Positions 1 through 11,759 of a stretch of DNA of 64,000 bases are shown piece after piece. The notes below the pieces were generated by a model, which did not search any database, had not been told where the DNA came from, and worked only from the letters and a program-made list of their open reading frames with translations. Source of the stretch: Euwallacea fornicatus (taxonomy: Eukaryota; Arthropoda; Insecta; Coleoptera; Curculionidae); the NCBI RefSeq assembly GCF_040115645.1, contig NC_089567.1, positions 62,001-126,000 of the forward strand. The letters run 5' to 3'. How positions within the stretch are numbered: position 1 is the first letter of the stretch; each line of letters starts with the position of its first letter. The position numbers were made by a program, and so were the translations under genes.

Positions 1-3000
1 TAATATAAAGGTAGTATTTATATGAATGGAAATTTAATGTTTTTGATTTTGGCGAATCGCTAATATGTTCTATATATAAAATATGAGATTATATACTGTT
101 CGAATAAATTTTTAACACAGAATGGTAATTTTTATGTACAGCAAGAAAATGTTGCATTACAATGTTATCATGCGATGTTCCGTTGCGTCTCTCCGCACCT
201 CAAAAACTAAGCTCCTACGAATCAACAAATCGTTAAAACTAATTTTCAAAGATAGACTATAATCAAACTACTGCTTTGTGCAAGACATGAAAAATCAATC
301 ATAAGTACACCAATTTGCCTTCCCTTTAACGATATGATATGAAATATTCAACAGACGCCACAGCAAAGGCAAACTATTCGCTGATATTAATTGCAGAAAC
401 TCTAATTAACATATTTCTGAGGTAATATTCAAATTTCTATTGTCATTTGTTTTCTTTAGGCACACACTCAACTATATAAACATGAGCTAAACTAGGTAAT
501 GCTCCGAAATAACCTGAATTAATCTTTAACTAAATATACATATGTATCTAATATTTTACATATAGGGTTTGTTTTATTTTATCATATTCATTAAATGTTC
601 GCACAGTGCTTGGAAATTTGACTTTGACATTTTTATCTTCATTTTTCTAACGAGAAATTTTTGGCTAATTGGATCCATTTAATTCGGTAATAGGATATGC
701 AAAACGTTTAAAGGCATTGAACGTCAATAAGTAGTGTGCAAGACTTTCTAATAACCCTGATTAGAGTTTGCCTATAAACTACACATTATTTGGCATTGTA
801 ATAAATCCATGTCTCACATAAATCTATAACGATGTGTTTATGTTTGCCTAATAATAATTGACTTAGTTATAATTCATACTGAGTTTAACTCTCCTCTTCA
901 AACGGGTTTTTACAGTAAATGAGATAAAACAGGAAGTAAGAGAAAAATTAAATAGTAAATAATAATTTGTTTGATGAATGAAGAACGTTGACATTTTGTT
1001 TTTTATTTGTCTTATTTTTGCCTTCTTCACTTTTTTCTTATTTATTCTTCCTATTTTCCTGTGTTCTTATTTTTACAATTCCATTTTTCATCTCACTTCA
1101 TATTTAATCTTACTTAGCCTATAAATCTTCCTTTGCTAATATAGTTTAGGAAAGACACGTCGACCACGAGGTGATACTTTGCAATTCACTTTACGTTTTT
1201 TGGATTAAATATGTTAATTTAGGTTAATTAGGGTTAGGGTCGAAAATAGGTATATATTTCGTCGACTATAGAATCTTAAGCATTTTGCAAAATTTCAACA
1301 AGACAAACGGAATTAGTTGGTACTTCGTTAGTTTATAACTTTTTCAATTACACTGAGAAAATATATCTTAAATTCCTCTCTTGAAGAGTTAATGATTAGT
1401 TTTATACTAGACTTTATATGTTATATAAAGCCGTTCTCGTAAAGTTAACTGTTTAATTTTTCATAATCAATTATTGATCCGAATACTCCCCATATACATA
1501 TCACTTGCATATCACTCATTATATGTATATATGTATATGACTGAGCAGCAAAGGAAAGGTGAAGTAATGTAGTCCTGGGGATTTAGCTATATTAACATTA
1601 CATGTTCCATCGTATAACAATATACCTACAAATTTTGATTCTAAAACTTTTAGTTTCCTAAAAAAATTGTTTAATTATTGATTTAATTAATCCTTTCAAT
1701 TATTATCTCTAAACTTGGTTAAAGGGTGTTTTCAAGGTTTTATTCTATAACATTCAGTTTATCTATGAAGCTTGTATCAACTGTTTTTCATAGCTCTTTA
1801 AACCTTTTGGACCTTTTATCTCCATGATTCAGCGTTATGCGTACGTGACAAGAGATCGGTTTTTGCAAAAGTATAACATGAAATTAGATATGTACATATT
1901 TTGTAAACCGGCAAATATATAAAGGAATATATGATGGCAAATAACACAAATATATCAAAACTAAAAGTATGAAAACAATAGCCGCATTCAGCAGAGGTAA
2001 CAGTTTTACAATGGTTTTAAGTTCGGAATATAGATGCGGCCAGTTCCTCTTGAAATCTGTTGGAAGTGCAGCGTATAGTACAGGTAAATCTGTTGTGGGT
2101 CAACAGTTGCGCAGTTACTAGTGGCAACAACCACTGAATGTGGCTACTGAGATATATTGAAACGCTTTGACCCTTTTCTTTTATTTTATTTTTTTAAGTT
2201 TCGTGATCGTTAAACTCTAGCAAAGAAGGAAACTGCGAAAGGGCACATTCATTTCAAACGCATCTTCTATCACCTTTATTAAATATAATTGTAATGTTTT
2301 GCTTCATAAATTCCCTTAGAATGAAATAGCAGGACTATGAAGCCGACTTGCTTTTTCTAGAATATTCTAAAGATCCTGAGCATTTAAGTAATGACAAACA
2401 CTTCATAATAATGCAAAAGCTCTTTTGCCTGGGAAATAAAAGCCGCATTTATGAAAAATAAGTACATAAAAACCGGAAGGAAGTAATGGGGTCGCCATAA
2501 TATGGCCTTAATGACATTATATTCGCTAAGGGTCATTTAGAAGTGCCTTATTATTGCTGAAGAGGATTTCGTTGATGTGAGTAAGTTCTTTTTCGCACTA
2601 GTGCCTTTAAAATGCAGAACTATTGCGTGTGCTGAATTACTTTAAAGTACGTTTTTCCGTCTTTTTTTCTAAGAATTTGAGGTTCGGGCCATAATAATGC
2701 ATTTTACTAGCTTATGGTTTAATATGCTGTTTTGAGAAGCTCTTTCAGTGTCCAAGCCGTTGTCTATTCAATAGTTAACATACTCTTGCAATTGAATTCT
2801 CAAATAACTTTTCGATCCAGCGACTTCGAAAAGATATTGGAACATGTTGTATATTGCTCCAAAGCAAACAAACCATATTGATTAAATTTTTTATGTGCGA
2901 TTTGGATAATAGGATTCATAAGATTTTATTTATTATTTAAAAACTTCATATAATTTTAGGCCCTTATAAGCCTAAAAAATAATTTTAATTCATATTCACA

Positions 3001-4137
3001 AGTAACTGTTGGGATGGTCTAGCTCTGAAGCTTTAGATCTTCGAATTATTATTTTTATTTAAATATGACTCGTTTAGGAGCAAAAAAAACTCAATGGAAA
3101 TGAAAAGTAAAGTCAAGCATATTTTATCTGCTTCGACTATATAAACCAGATGGAGAAAGGTCCTGAAATTTAATTCGAATCACCATATCGTGCCAAAATA
3201 ATTCAGCGTTTCGGTTTCATGTAATATCCGAGAACTCATATTAGTCAAAAATGTGGGTGAATTTAATATGTGAATTGGCATACTTGTATGATCATCGAAG
3301 CACTGAGTGCGGATCAGTCTTAGGGAATAATAGACCGAAAGCTTTCAAAGGTGCAGAATATTCTCAACCTTCAGTGTCAATCCCACGGTGTATGTATTGA
3401 ATAAATAACATAACTTTACAGAAATTAAAACATACATTTGTTGAAAAATTAGTCCTTTTTCTAGCTCTCTCGCAAAACTTCCACCCTAATAAATTATTCT
3501 GGATTGCATCTTCTCGCAGCGTGTTTTTAATGCCACGTACAGCACGCTTCCATATTGGTTTTCTTACGGAAATCGCCTTTAATGGAAAAGTTCCTGCACG
3601 TTATAAATCCTGAACATTAGCAGTACTAATAACATTTTCAGGGAATTTTTGCTGAGGAGATGGCAGCGAAATTTACATTTAGGTGACACTAAATGAATGT
3701 TATATTTAAAATTTCCGGCAAGCTACTTAAAGAAGGAAATTAATGCGGTTTCCTAACTTAGACTTTGAGTCCTAATTTGGCAGGATAAAAAATGGATCTG
3801 GGAATTCTGAAAAATGTTGCTAAAAAATTTATAATTAATTTTCACAAATAAATTGACACGTTTTCGTAATCGAAAAGCATGACTAAACAGGATTCTTTTC
3901 CCAATTGAATACAAGAGAAGGGCTAACGCCTCCATTCGGTAATTCAGTTTTGACAAACTTTCTCAGGATTGTTTGTCAAATTCCCAACAGTTATTTTAGA
4001 TTCCAATTTAGATTAATTGGGAACTAAATCGGTTTGATAAGAACTCAAGAAAAATTAGATTTACCATAACATGGGAACAGTACGAAACAAAATGTGCAGA
4101 GAACACAAAAGCCGACTAAAAATGATATATATATATA
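1..4137. other. AT-rich stretch without a recognised gene
   Basis: I see no supported coding region, RNA gene or complete repeat here. A telomere-like TTAGGGTTAGGG occurs once near 1228 and is too short to mean anything. A short open segment (about 2011-2080, +) ends at a possible GTAAAT donor, and both strands are open for some 60-75 codons around 3390-3610. None of these has a recognisable motif, so they are not called as genes. Confidence 0.5.
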
Positions 4138-6325
4138 CAGAGTGTTAATTTAAAAAATTCCTACCTTTGTTATTTCGAAACGGGTTAGATTTTTTTTTAT
4201 TCCCCGGAATATATGAATTTTGTTATCGAAAGTGAACAATTTTTATATAGAATTTACTGCGCCTCGTTCAACCCGTAATCCCCCAGAGCCACCTTTTCAA
4301 ATATCTTAAAATGTGAAGAGGGTTAAGTGATACATTAATTGGAACACGTTTTTGATTTTTTATATTTTGGCAGTTTTGCTGGCACGTTATCAACTTATTT
4401 GTCTTTCATTATTCTAAATTCTTTTTCGTATTAGTTTTTTGCTAGCATCGAAACAATTTTTTTTTCATAAATGTCTTAAGATTAGGAAATTGTTGTTATA
4501 AATTTATTTATTAACCTGTTGACTTATTGTTTGCTGAGACGATCATTAAAAGAACATATGCGTTGATCACTGAAGCAAATGCTAAAGCAATCTACTAAAT
4601 ATTTTCAGTCCTCGAAAAGAAACATTTATGTAGAATATGATTTTTTTTATATTTGTGTTTGCAATGGAATGCTGATTTGATACATTTTAATATTATCTTG
4701 CATCGAAAATATTATTTACATATCTGTGGTACTGGTCGATGTTATTAGTTGTATAAATTGGTTAAAGTTTATTGCGATAAGTCGAACGTTACTGTGAGGA
4801 TTTTTAAAAACGTTATACACAATTCAGAAAAGAGCTGAAATTATTTTTATTTATGGGAAGCAAGGAAGATATACAAGAACAGCGAAAGTTTTTCACGCTA
4901 GGAATCCTAATTCATATGTGAGTTATTGATACGTTTTCGACTTAACAAAAAAAATTTACTGAAAAGGGTTTTTCTTTTATTGCCAACAAAAAAAGGCGGT
5001 TCAGTGTGTTTTGAATGAAGCTGCTTAAATAGAGATTAAGGGAACCTTTGTTGCAGAACCCAGGAATTCGATGCGTACGATCAAAACTCAAACTGAAATG
5101 TCACATAAAACTGAACGAAAAGCAGTGAAAATAAATAAATTTTATCCTTACAAAATGGAAATTCTGCAGGAAATTTATCGTTAGGATTTTAATGACCAAC
5201 TCAATTAATAATAATCAATTTTTTTTAAACAAACATTTGCTTCAGTAATGGGTGCATCCTTTTTTTAATGCTTGGGTCAATAAACAGAATTGCCGATAAT
5301 GGCATGATAAAAATTCCCACCTTTTTAGGTATGATGTTACAGAGTGACCAGAAAAAAATTATGTTTGAACTGCTATTTTCAGAAATACTATTATAAGACG
5401 TTTATTGATTCAAAAAAACTTAACTGTAAAGTTGTGCTTAAATTTACTTAAAAACGTAATTGATCTTTTAATAACAAATCATTTGGAAGATCAAATTCGT
5501 GCAAACATCTTGCAAGAAGACCAAATACATTTTGAGCAAGATGGTACTTCATCGCATTATTTTCGCCCAGTCCGAGAATGGTTGGATGACCAATTTTCCG
5601 ACAAATGGATGGGTTGAAAGAGATCAGACTTACCGCTGTTAGATTACTTTCAAGCGGTGCATATAAAATCGGTTGTTTAGAAAATCCAGCCTGATAATAT
5701 TGATGATTTCACAAGAAAGATCACAGAAAGAAAAGGGCTATTCAAAAACGATATATGAAAATGTCAAGAAGGAGATTCAAAATGGGCTTTACTATTATTT
5801 TTTTGAAAATAATGGAGAAAATTCCAAACATCTAATAAACTAAAAGTGTTAAAAATAAGAATCCTAATTTTCGACATGTTTCTTTGCAAAGGTCAGTAAT
5901 TAAAAATAATTTTGTCATATAATTTAAAATGGCTATGCCGAAGTTTCTTACGGAAATTCTCTAATCGTAAGACATGTTTGAATAAAAAAAGTCTTGGTTT
6001 TAACTCTATCATAACACTAATAGGAGAAACAAATTTAGAATGATCAAAGATATCTAACTTGATAACGTGATAGTCACATAACAAATTCGGCATGTACTAA
6101 AATGTAGAGAATGAAAAGCCTTCCAAAATGATATATCACTTAGCCACTCTTAACATTTAAGATATTTGATATTGTGGTTTTGGGAGTAAGAGATTGAAAA
6201 AGACGCATTGAATTATATATAAATAATTTTCCCTCGATAACAAGATCGACGTGTTCCGGCGATTTTTAAAAAATCTCTGCTGCTACAAGATGATAGGGAT
6301 GGAAAGTTTTTAAATTGACATTCGG
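4138..6325 (+). mobile_element. Decayed Tc1/mariner-type element with TIRs of about 400 bp, DUF4817-type transposase
   Basis: The element starts at CAGAGTGTTAATTT after a TA and ends at 6325 before a TA. The right end, reverse-complemented, repeats the left end for roughly 400 bases, both sharing a GTTATCGA block near a T-rich tract and a later GTTATCAA block. On the + strand a broken transposase can be followed. Around 5030-5190 it reads like the N-terminal part, with GTFVAEPRNSMRTIKTQ and KFYPYKMEILQEIYR. At 5405-5617 it carries HFEQDGTSSHYFRPVREWLD and then DQFSDKWMG, the family's QQDGAPPH...FPGRWIG stretch, followed by a stop and a degraded SPDLTPLDFFLW-like segment ending IKSVVxKIQPDNIDDF. 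The same family supplies the element at 40595-42125. Multiple stops and frameshifts mean it is dead. Confidence 0.8.
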
Positions 6326-6959
6326 TATGTCCTAAGAATGAAATTATGGCGATATTTGTATTGAAAACCGATTGCTTTACAATGATAACAACAGTTTCCG
6401 TCACTCTCAAAATTTAAAATAAAACGACAATAAATAGACCTTTAATTGCACAACACTCTGCTTTCGGAGCAGAAATATTTATAAATGAATGAAGGCGCTA
6501 TATAACTTCGAAAGTTTATTTTTAGAGATCAGAATTAAAAGTTGAACATGGCTTCTTTTCATGTTATTCCCATTTAAGATGGATTGTTCTTTTTATCATT
6601 ATTCTATCTGAGAATGACGCTTTACACACCAGTGGGTGTTGTTACGGCAGTGGAATTGCCCTGTTAAACCTAATAAGATGAACTTAAACATATCGTACGT
6701 GAAAATTAAGATCTTCAGCGACAATTCCAGGATCCAGGTTCTCTTTATGGATGCTTAATAATTGAGTAAGAATGAGAAGTCGATGAGGCGGAAATGCGAC
6801 CCTCGATCAAAAACTGTTCCAATAATGATGAACTAATCAAGTCTATTGCTCATGACAACCGGTCTCCTTTGATCCTCATCAGAGGCAATATGTTCAACTA
6901 TTGTTAACCCAAGATTTATCGAAACAATCTGTTTTATTTTGTGTCAGAGCTCTCCCTAA

Positions 6960-7200
6960 TTCAGTTTTTTAACAAGAGGACGCGCATACACAGATGCTGC
7001 AGAATTTGCTACTTGGTTCTTCCAGAATTCCTGACCTGGCATCCGTCGAACATGTCTGGAACGTTACAGAAAAAAGACTGATAATTTGTCACATTCTTCA
7101 CAACCGTTGATAGTTTTCGTAAAGATATATAAATAACCTGGAATAAAATATTCTAGCGGGTCATCGATTATCTCATTAGGCCAATGTCTAAACGTGTTAA
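6960..7200 (+). mobile_element. Tc1-like transposase fossil (C-terminal catalytic part)
   Basis: In one + frame the sequence gives QQEDAHTQMLQNLLLGSS, then IPDLASVEHVWNVTEKRL, matching the Tc1 pattern QDNARPHTA...SPDLNPIEHVWD. A later frame reads IRPMSKRVKGRWHSKSW, like the C-terminal SMPRRVxAVIxARGGH. Upstream (about 6480-6960) I can only guess at the rest of the gene. The closing part resembles the block at 11505-11585, so both may come from one Tc1-like family. It is a pseudogene. Confidence 0.55.
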
Positions 7201-7249
7201 GGGGCGTTGGCATTCGAAATCCTGGAGGTCCATTATTAACTTTTTTTTA

Positions 7250-8055
7250 AGTTTCAGCACTCAAATTTTTTTATTATACTATTGTTATTACAGCAAAACA
7301 TGACGAAGAGAAATAATCTAATAAATATTAATAATAGTTAATGCTAATTTGATTTACCGCAGTTAGTTAACTACCAAACTAAGCTACAGTTTCTGAATTT
7401 ATAAACTCCCTGTTGAGAAACTTTCCCCCAAACTAAAACAAAAACTAGGCCCTTTGGCAAGCTCACTTATTCGTTGGTCATAAGAATTTAAACTGTGTAG
7501 TCCTCATAAACACTAATTATTATTACATTGAAGCAAGGGTTTGATGCATGTACAAATTAGAATGTTCGCTCAAAATCTAGTGTTAGGTTACTATTGTATC
7601 ACATATGTATATGGTATTTAAATACGTAGCCAAACTTCAAAAGGTGATTCTTTGAGTAATTCTAAAACGAAAAGTTTATATAAGTGTAGATCCAGTAGTA
7701 TTTCGTTTTTAATATACACGATGTCAATTTTTTTTATCGTTATATATTAACAAAAACCTAAATAATAAGACGCAAACTAATATGACGTTGAAATTTTATG
7801 ACAATTTTTAACGTAGTACAAAGGAATCTTTTAAGTTAGAAATTGATTGTCTCCTTTTGCTAGTGCCATGCAGAGAGGTAATGTCAGAAATTTCAGAACA
7901 ATGTAATAAAAAAGTTTTTTTTACACTACATCTAAAAACATTATATGCAATTTTTTTAGCAAAAAAACATTTAACCATAAGTAACACGAAACTTATAATA
8001 CTTGCTGAAAAATTCCTCTTTCAATTTCAATGCAAGCATTAGCTTAGCTCGTCTT
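7250..8055. other. No supported gene
   Basis: AT-rich sequence. A possible worn element end (CACGATGTCAATTT after TATA) lies near 7718 and could be the outer end of the fossil transposon at 8060-8494, but its match to that element's other end is too weak to call. Confidence 0.35.
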
Positions 8056-8059
8056 AACA

Positions 8060-8494
8060 TCAATTGACGAATAAATTTAAATAGTCCCAACGTATGTTTT
8101 ATCTGGTTACCTTGGATTAGTTCTTCTTCAGTGTTGGACGGAATTCTATAAACGAAGAACTCTACGTGAACCCAAAGGAAAAAAAAATAATGGATTTAAA
8201 TCCGGTGATCTACGGGGCCACGACTGTGCTAAATGTAAAAAAATATAAAAATTAAAAAAGAAATCAGCGGCGCACAAATAATAATAATAACCATAAATAA
8301 TGCTGTAAAACTTCAACAAAATTAGTTAAAGGATTATGAAGATTTTTAAGAAAAAACTATTTTTTGCGAAAATTTGGACACCGTTTCTCTTGAAAACGAA
8401 GCAGTACTTAATCTATGTTTATATAAACTTGTCTTGTTAGAATCACTGGAAGATTCACTATTGAAGGTTGGTCACAGACTTAAAAAACACCCTG
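8060..8494 (-). mobile_element. DUF4817-type Tc1/mariner transposase fossil with a CAGGGTG end
   Basis: On the minus strand 8231 down to about 8060 reads SWPRRSPDLNPLFFFLW, then VEFFVYRIPSNTEEELI and QIKHTLGLFKFIRQL. This is the family's third catalytic block (SPDLTPLDFFLWGYLK) followed by its VYxTPVNTEEELxxRI stretch. The sequence to its right runs to CACCCTG at 8494 before TA, a typical terminus. The N-terminal half and the second aspartate block were not found. This is a broken copy. Confidence 0.65.
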
Positions 8495-11030
8495 TATAAT
8501 ATATTTAGTGTTTAAATGTTGACTGCTTAATTATTAGTAAAAGCTCCTTTAAACCCATTTTACCCTCAGGTACCTACCGATGACGTTTCAGTTTTATATT
8601 AGAAACTTCACAATACCCAGTATTTCAAAATATGTGCCCGTAAATTAAAGGTGTAATTTCTTACTCATTGTAAAAAAAAAAGTTCTTAGTAACATGGGTC
8701 CGCAATCCCACCGTTTTCAAGATACAGGGTGTTAAAAATAATGTTTTTTTCAGTTTTTTTGGCGACGTCCCAATAACCGTTTGAGGTACTGAACTCAGTT
8801 TTTTACGCATATTATTATTAATATTATATTATATTAATATTAGTTACTTTTTAGCCTTAATTCATTTTTTTTCATATGCCAGTGATGAAGATTTTAAGGC
8901 TTATATGAGGTTTTTTCTCCTAATTGTTACATCACTGGAACAATTTTCATTTTGAAATAATGTTTTAAATTGCCAATGTTTTCTACACAACAAAAAGCGT
9001 GCTTGGTCAAAAGTTCTAATGCGAATACTATTTCATAAAAAAGGCGTTTTATAATCAAAAACATGAAAAAAAGTAGCAACATGTTTTATTACATTCGATC
9101 CGCAACATTTCAGGCATTTTTGAACGTGTACGTTAGTAATTCAAAAGTAGGTTGGAACCCTGCATTACAGTAACAGGAGGCCATTTTAAAGAATTGTTGT
9201 CATTTTATTGCTTATTTGCTTAGTTTTGATAATAAAATATTTTTGATCATATTGCTGCTTTTTTTAATTAGGATCGATAGGGGTATAAGAAAGGAAAAAC
9301 AATAATAATAAACCAACAGACACTTTTATAATAATATAATACGGAGAAATAATTACTGTAGAATTTTACGCACAAGAGTATTTACTGCGATGTCGAAATC
9401 CTTATGCAAATCAGAGTAAATCACAAGGTGAACGTGTCTTCGTTAGAAATGTAATTAATCCCGCTAAATTCCCTTTCAACTCAATATTCCAGTGATTCTT
9501 TGATGAGAATTGTAATATCTGAAAATAAATAAGAGGTTATCGGGCTGAAGGCGATGTTGGAAAATAATCACACTGGTCATATTACCCTGACAACGCTGAT
9601 AAAAATCCGATTTTTATCGCGATAAAAATAATGTTTTTATCGATCCCAGGATCACTTTATTCCCTAGTAAATTGATATGAAGGCTGAAAATCTTGTGTTT
9701 CTAAAGATAACTGCAGTTGTCGCGATAGCATTATTGCCAGAGTCTAGTATTGGATTACAATTGTTATTTAATAATAAAATCAGTGATTTTTTTAGTATGA
9801 GACATATGCTGAATAAAATTTTCCTACAAAAATATTGATTTTAAACATTGTTAAACTACCATGTTTCCCCTCTATAGAAATTAACTTAATTTTCAATATT
9901 CCCATCTTCAGAAACGGATTTCTGCACCTCCCTCTGGGTACCCCAATCAAAATCCAACCAAATCTCTTTACTCGTTATTCATTTGCCTAATGAAGATTTA
10001 TTTAAATTTGCTGTTGCAAACTAATGACGGTTAATCCCTCTGTGCCAATGATGGCGTGCGATTAGAATGTTTTGTTTTCATTACACCGTTACGCCTTACT
10101 TATGATATTTTCACTGTGAAATTTCGGCAGGTTTTTGTGCAAAAACTCATGATCTATTTTGCCAGATTAGTTTAGTTAATGGGTGATAAACCAAATTTAT
10201 ACTCGCACCCGAAATATATTTCTTTAGAATAATTATTCATTTTTTTTTTACATTTTATCAAAAGGCATTATACTCTCTATGGCACTTGAAACAGCTGAGG
10301 CGTGATTTATGTGATATTCGTACGTAATGGGAATCGTCTCCATTGTCAAGTACGATTTTCAATTTATATTTGCTGGAATTGTTTCTATTAATAAATTAAT
10401 TTATCGTGTATTTTTTCAGAAATCTGCATTTTTGCCCACAATTGAATAAAATTTATTTTCCATCAACAGCTTGTCCTCAAATTCTCAGTAGAATTGATAA
10501 CTATAAATGTGTATTGGGGCAACGATTGTTGAGTCCGTTCCTTGCAAATATCTCTTTGGATCGAATTATATTATCTTGAGAATACTACGCTTCTCGGGTT
10601 ATTTGAGCTGTTCGCCGAACTGTCGGTTTAAAGAAAATAAATATTTACTCACACAAGAGCAGCTTAACTTTATGTATTATTATTGAATTTCATTCAACTG
10701 ATGAGAAAATATAGGAAAAATTTGTTTTTTACAAGTATCATATTTTGCATCAACAGTTGAAGTTCAAATATAAAAATCCTATAAATACTCCACAAAAAGC
10801 GTTTCAGAACTTACCATCATGATTTGTGACACTTAAATTATTGTTTACTTAGCTATGAGTTTCGCTCAAATTAAAAGTTGGAAAACAGAGTGACTTTAAA
10901 TTATAAATTATTTTTCTTATATTGTTTATCTTGGGAACAAATTCTTGAAGCTCATTTTTAAATTTAATCCCTACTTTAATATTGCATTATGCACTAAGTT
11001 TCAGAAAAACATTATTATGATCCGGACGTC
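8495..11030. other. AT-rich stretch with one orphan transposon end
   Basis: No gene is supported. A second CAGGGTGTTAAAA terminus starts at 8725 after TA and faces away from the one ending at 8494; no partner end was found downstream. An AT-only simple repeat built from ATT and TATTA units sits at about 8810-8845. Confidence 0.4.
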
Positions 11031-11039
11031 AAATTTAAA

Positions 11040-11750
11040 GCCCGAAGCGCGCATTGCTAAGGGACTTGAAACGTGAGGTTCATAAATATTTCGCCACCGT
11101 AGAGTATATACGATTTTTTCACTTCTCTATTAGATTTAATTAATTTAATAAAAGAATACGTGAACTTGAAGTAATTCCAGACATGCCGTGGGATTTCTAC
11201 GGACTAAAGGCTAGACGTTAGCTTTAAATCAACGCATGTTAAAATATAGGCATACCTGCTGAAATACCCTAATTGTGATGAGGGATGGAAAATGTATCAT
11301 TTTAGGGTCCTCCCGAATCCTCTTCTTCGATAAACCCACGCATGATGTAAATTAATATGAATTTGTTACCTTGGCCTCTCAGATTTCCTGATCTTCCATT
11401 CATTGAACATGCCTGAGATATTGTAGATATAACACTGCAAAATCTTCTACAATCCCTAGTGATATTTTGTAATAAAATACAATTAGCTTCAAACTAAATT
11501 CCCTAGGAGATTATCTCATTAGATTAATGCCTAAGTTTAAAGTCTGAAAGGCGTTTTGGTAAAAGATGAAGTCGGGAGGTTCAGAAATATGTCATTATCG
11601 TGGCGTACATACACTTTTTTTTATTTCTCTATTATATTTAACTAGCCTAACAAAAGAATACGTACACTAGAAGTAATTCTAGACATACTCTTATATTTTC
11701 ACCGACTAAAGGTTAGAGGTCACTGTTAAATGGACGCATTGCTCGTTTGC
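11040..11750 (+). mobile_element. Tc1-like fossil between two direct copies of its own 3' module
   Basis: At about 11370-11430 the + strand reads LPWPLRFPDLPFIEHA, then a stop and DIV. This matches the Tc1 block LPWPARSPDLNPIEHVWDIV. Two related stretches of about 190 bases flank it, at about 11040-11240 and 11555-11750. Both contain GGTTCA-AAATAT, a T-rich tract, CTCTATTA and AAAAGAATACGT, and end ACTAAAGG. A third copy lies near 30040-30160. The repeated block follows the end of the transposase, so it is probably the 3' part of a Tc1-like family. The duplicated arrangement could be two elements in tandem or one inserted beside another. No intact ORF remains. Confidence 0.5.
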
Positions 11751-11759
11751 TACAATTGC

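Noticed and set aside
1200..1245. TTAGGGTTAGGG telomere-like bases
   Set aside because: One and a half units only, and the insect telomere unit is TTAGG; no array is present.
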